A stretch of DNA of 59,949 nt from Flavobacteriaceae bacterium (GTDB lineage Bacteria > Bacteroidota > Bacteroidia > Flavobacteriales > Flavobacteriaceae): the NCBI GenBank assembly GCA_947457615.1, contig CANGWK010000019.1, positions 1 through 59,949 of the forward strand. The letters run 5' to 3'. The number at the start of each line of letters is the position of its first letter. The stretch's first letter is position 1. A program made the position numbers and the translations under genes. Below, piece after piece: positions 57,346 to 59,949 of the stretch. The notes beneath the pieces were generated by a model. It was not told the DNA's origin, did not search any database, and saw only the letters and a list, made by a program, of their open reading frames with translations.

Positions 57346-59046
57346 ATGAAAAAAATTATTGTTTTATCAATTGTATTTACAACTCTCTTAGGTTGTAATT
57401 TATTTAAATCCTCAGATAAATTAGAACTAATTCCTTATTTAGAAAAGGATAAATATGGTTATTTTGATTTAGAAGGTAAAATTGCAATAAATCCACAATT
57501 TTCAGAAGCCTCGGCGTTTCGTGAAGATTTAGCTTTAGTAAAATTATCAAATGATAATGGTGAAGAAGGAAAATGGGGATTCATTGACATGAAAGGAAAA
57601 ATGGTAATTAATGCAATTTATAAAAGCGCCACTGTTTTTCAAGAAGGAATAGCTTGGGTAATATCGGACAATTCTTCTCCATCTGCAATTGATAAAAGTG
57701 GTGAAATCAAATTCACAATGAAAGATGCTCAAGAAGTTAAATTATTTTCTGATGGTTTAGCCGCATTTTCAGTTGTTGACACAACTTCAGTTACTAAAGT
57801 AAAATGGGGATTTGTAAACAAATCAGGAAATCAAGAAATAAATCCTCAATTTCAAATCGTAGGGAGATTTAAAGAAGGTAAATGTGCGGTTGCCAATAAA
57901 GAAGGTAAATGGGGTTATATTGACAATACAGGTAAAATAATTATAAACTATCAATTTGATAATGCCTCTGAATTTGTTGATGGAAAGGCTGTTGTGTCTT
58001 TAAATAGAAAGGACGGAGTTATAGATGCTAAAGGTACTTATATTATTAATCCCCAATTTAATGCAGCAAAAGTTGATGGGGACTTATTTATTATTGCTCA
58101 AGACAGTAAAATAGGCTGGTGTGATAAAGATGCTAAATTTGTGATTAATCCGCAATTTGAAGATGGCCAGACTTTTAAAGGCAGTAAGTTAGCTTGTATA
58201 AAAAGCGCGGGTAAATGGGGGTATGTTGATAAGGAAGGAAAAATAAATATCAATCCTCAATTTGATAAAGCTTGGAGTTTTATTGGGAAAGTTGCTGTAG
58301 TTAATTTAGGTGGTAAATATGGATTAATTGATCAAGAGGGTAAGTATAAAGTAAATCCTCAATTTGATAATATTTCTAACGATTTGTTTAAATTATTTGA
58401 TGATCAAAGTGAATTTGACATGGTTATGACTGATTACTTAGATGTTGAATCTATTATAAACGCTGCTAGCATTGATAAACTTCCGGAGGGTATTAATTAT
58501 AATGATAACTATAATTCCATCATTTCTAAATTAAAAATTTCAGGAGATAATTATTACGGAGACGAGCAAGAAGTAATTACAAATAAAAAAATTAATAATA
58601 ATGCAGCCTATTCATTTACAATATTTGGTAATATGAGGATGATGGATCCAAATACCTATGAATATGTGGTTTCAAATGAAAAACCAACAGGATTCCTTTA
58701 TACTATTAATTTATCTGGAAATGCATATGGCAAGGCCGAATCTGTTATAAAAGCTTATGAAGTTAAATTATCAGGTAGTAAACTAATTAAAAAAGGATAT
58801 TACAAGGGGTATTATACCTCAATTTACAAAAATGGATTAGGACAACAAATAGTTTTATCATGCAATAATAGCAACAAACCAGCTGTTTTAATTTATAATA
58901 ATGCGATTGATCTTTCTGATGTGTTAAGACAAATTACTGATTCAAAAGATACTCCTGAAATTGAAGAATACCAAGAACCAGAATATGATCTAACAGCGCC
59001 TGCTGTAGCGGATACAGTAGCTGTTGACTCTTATTACGGTGATTAA
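57346..59046 (+). CDS. WG-repeat lipoprotein
   Basis: A 566-residue lipoprotein with the lipobox LLGC (Cys17). The first two thirds consist of about eight WG repeats of 25-60 residues, each with KWGYIDxxGKIxINPQF-like cores: KYGYFDLEGKIAINPQF, KWGFIDMKGKMVINAIY, KWGYIDNTGKIIINYQF, KWGYVDKEGKININPQF and KYGLIDQEGKYKVNPQF are the clearest. WG repeats form beta-propeller-like structures in surface proteins. The last 200 residues are less regular and end in acidic and Pro residues. It follows the LPP20-like gene by 20 bases. Confidence 0.85.
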   Translation: MKKIIVLSIVFTTLLGCNLFKSSDKLELIPYLEKDKYGYFDLEGKIAINPQFSEASAFREDLALVKLSNDNGEEGKWGFIDMKGKMVINAIYKSATVFQEGIAWVISDNSSPSAIDKSGEIKFTMKDAQEVKLFSDGLAAFSVVDTTSVTKVKWGFVNKSGNQEINPQFQIVGRFKEGKCAVANKEGKWGYIDNTGKIIINYQFDNASEFVDGKAVVSLNRKDGVIDAKGTYIINPQFNAAKVDGDLFIIAQDSKIGWCDKDAKFVINPQFEDGQTFKGSKLACIKSAGKWGYVDKEGKININPQFDKAWSFIGKVAVVNLGGKYGLIDQEGKYKVNPQFDNISNDLFKLFDDQSEFDMVMTDYLDVESIINAASIDKLPEGINYNDNYNSIISKLKISGDNYYGDEQEVITNKKINNNAAYSFTIFGNMRMMDPNTYEYVVSNEKPTGFLYTINLSGNAYGKAESVIKAYEVKLSGSKLIKKGYYKGYYTSIYKNGLGQQIVLSCNNSNKPAVLIYNNAIDLSDVLRQITDSKDTPEIEEYQEPEYDLTAPAVADTVAVDSYYGD

Positions 59047-59273
59047 ATTTATAAATACAATGTGACAGGAAAAAATACAGATTTTAGAGAGGAAAATTCA
59101 ATATATAATACCAAATTTCCGATTTAAATCTAAAAAAAATATAATTTAATTTAGAATTAACTCAATAAAAATATTAAATAAAATATTAATAAAAAATCGC
59201 CATTATTAGTGAATTTCTAAATTTTTATAAAGAAAAATTAGCACAAATAAAATACTTTAAGATATAGTCAAAA

Positions 59274-59307
59274 AAAAAGACTGTTTTCAATTGAAAACAG
59301 TCTTTTT
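59274..59307 (-). terminator. Terminator of the fasciclin-domain gene
   Basis: A perfect 34-base palindrome (AAAAAGACTGTTTTCAA and its inverse), 17 bases past the fasciclin stop, with flanking A and T runs. The rest of the 276-base gap 59047-59323 holds nothing else visible. Confidence 0.88.
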
Positions 59308-59323
59308 CTAGGTTAAGTCTACA

Positions 59324-59739
59324 TTATTTTGGCATTACTACTGAGTCAATAACGTGGATTACTCCATTGCTTGCAACTAAATCAGTAGTTGTAACGGTTG
59401 CTTTACCGCCTTTTGAGTCGGTCAAAATTACTTTACCATTTTGTAAACTAGCAGTTAAGTTTTCACCCTGTATAGTTTTAATAACAGCTTTTCCTTTTCC
59501 TGCTTTAATTGCTGCCAAAACATCAGATGCTTTTAAGTCTCCTGCAACAACGTGGTAAGTCAACAATTTAACTAGGGCTGCTTTACTTTTTGGTTTTAAT
59601 AGCTTATCCAAAGTCCCTTTTGGCAACTTATTAAATGCACTGTTTGATGGTGCAAATACTGTAAATGGCCCTTTCCCTTTTAATGTAGTTACTAAATCGG
59701 CTGCTTTTATTGCAGCTACTAATGTAGTGTGGTCTTTAG
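59324..59739 (-). pseudogene. Fasciclin-domain protein, 5' end cut off by IS21
   Basis: The frame runs from 59791 but its first 17 residues come from the IS21 end repeats (MVVNLDWKVVVNLTGFS). The remaining part is a fasciclin (FAS1) domain: KDHTTLVAAIKAADLVTTL, GPFTVFAPSNSAFNKLP, LLTYHVVAGDLKASDV and ASNGVIHVIDSVVMPK. FAS1 domains mediate adhesion outside the cell. The signal peptide and start are missing, so secretion is unlikely. The junction is placed near 59740, where the sequence begins TGG, but this is not certain. Confidence 0.82.
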
Positions 59740-59752
59740 TGGAAAATCCGGT

Positions 59753-59835
59753 CAAATTGACCACCACTTTCCAGTCTAAATTGACCACCATTTCCGGAGC
59801 AAATTGACCACCATTTCCGGAGCAAATTGACCACC
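59753..59835 (+). repeat. IS21 terminal repeats
   Basis: (C/T)AAATTGACCACC occurs four times, starting at 59753, 59777, 59800 and 59823, a period of 23-24 bases. Copies 2 and 3 also share the following ATTTCCGGAG. Such multiple repeats at ends of IS21 elements are transposase-binding sites. Confidence 0.8.
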
Positions 59836-59919
59836 TAATTTTGAGGTTAATTTGGCAATAAAAAACTACCCACTTTTTTCATGTTGTTAGAACCATAAAT
59901 TCGTTAAAAAAAACGGATT

Positions 59920-59949
59920 ATGGCAAACAAAATAACAGACATGAGTAAA
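59920..59949 (+). CDS. istA: IstA transposase, first 10 codons
   Basis: MANKITDMSK begins at 59920 and runs off the window. The N-terminus matches IS21-family IstA proteins of Bacteroidota as I remember them, and the end repeats support this. Confidence 0.72.
   Translation, partial: MANKITDMSK

Larger units (their letters stand above)
59740..59949 (+). mobile_element. IS21-family element, left end, running off the window
   Basis: The end is marked by four CAAATTGACCACC-type repeats and then by the start of an IstA gene. The element extends beyond the window. The end at about 59740 is inferred from the TG dinucleotide and the break in the fasciclin frame. Confidence 0.78.

Noticed and set aside
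59740..59791. Apparent N-terminus of the fasciclin protein
   Set aside because: The residues derive from IS21 end repeats (VVNLDW-type), so they are not a native start.

Overview
The window is AT-rich chromosomal DNA from a member of the Bacteroidota, most likely Flavobacterium or a close relative (Flavobacteriaceae). The evidence is the fused SecDF, the type B L31, the Bacteroidota -7 promoter element (TAnnTTTG) before many genes, the lack of Shine-Dalgarno sequences, and families largely restricted to this phylum (DUF4199, DUF6588-like, ORF6N, OMP_b-brl). Most of it is housekeeping core genome with a few accessory insertions. No rRNA, intact tRNA or CRISPR array is present.

Layout. 1-16 kb: an OmpA-family 3' end, an ENQ-repeat secreted protein, an S1/P1 nuclease, an aminotransferase, secDF, a gyrB / beta-barrel / mdh run, a lytic transglycosylase, mtaB, a GlmU-like protein and rpmE2. 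16-22.6 kb: a forward run of DUF4199, GT2, phosphohexomutase, ABC exporter and DUF2971, interrupted by an ORF6N gene and a structured intergenic element. 22.6-27.5 kb: an envelope run of M23 peptidase, TonB-dependent receptor and EF-hand-like lipoprotein. 27.7-31 kb: coiled-coil gene, zapA, a 6S-like RNA, rny and xerD. 31-37.3 kb: outer-membrane beta-barrel genes with recycled leaders and terminators, then an OmpL-like porin and amt with a palindromic upstream site.

38.5-43.9 kb is a light and DNA-repair cluster with three photolyase/cryptochrome genes (DASH, Fe-S type and class I-like), DUF2452, a TIGR03643-type gene, and a 47-codon zinc-ribbon gene (DUF2256) that overlaps a photolyase end. 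It faces aroB across a promoter region with a symmetric pair of promoter elements and repeated GTTTAA boxes. 45.3-48.4 kb holds arginine decarboxylase, a deoxyhypusine-synthase-like protein lacking the usual catalytic lysine, and a small acidic protein.

49.7-54.6 kb is a possible cell-wall or glycan O-acylation locus (MBOAT, DHHW/AlgJ-like, SGNH hydrolase with LysM, GH73 glucosaminidase). 54.8-59.0 kb is a three-lipoprotein run (small lipoprotein, LPP20-like with possible barrel, WG-repeat). The window ends where an IS21-family element has cut off the 5' end of a fasciclin-domain gene.
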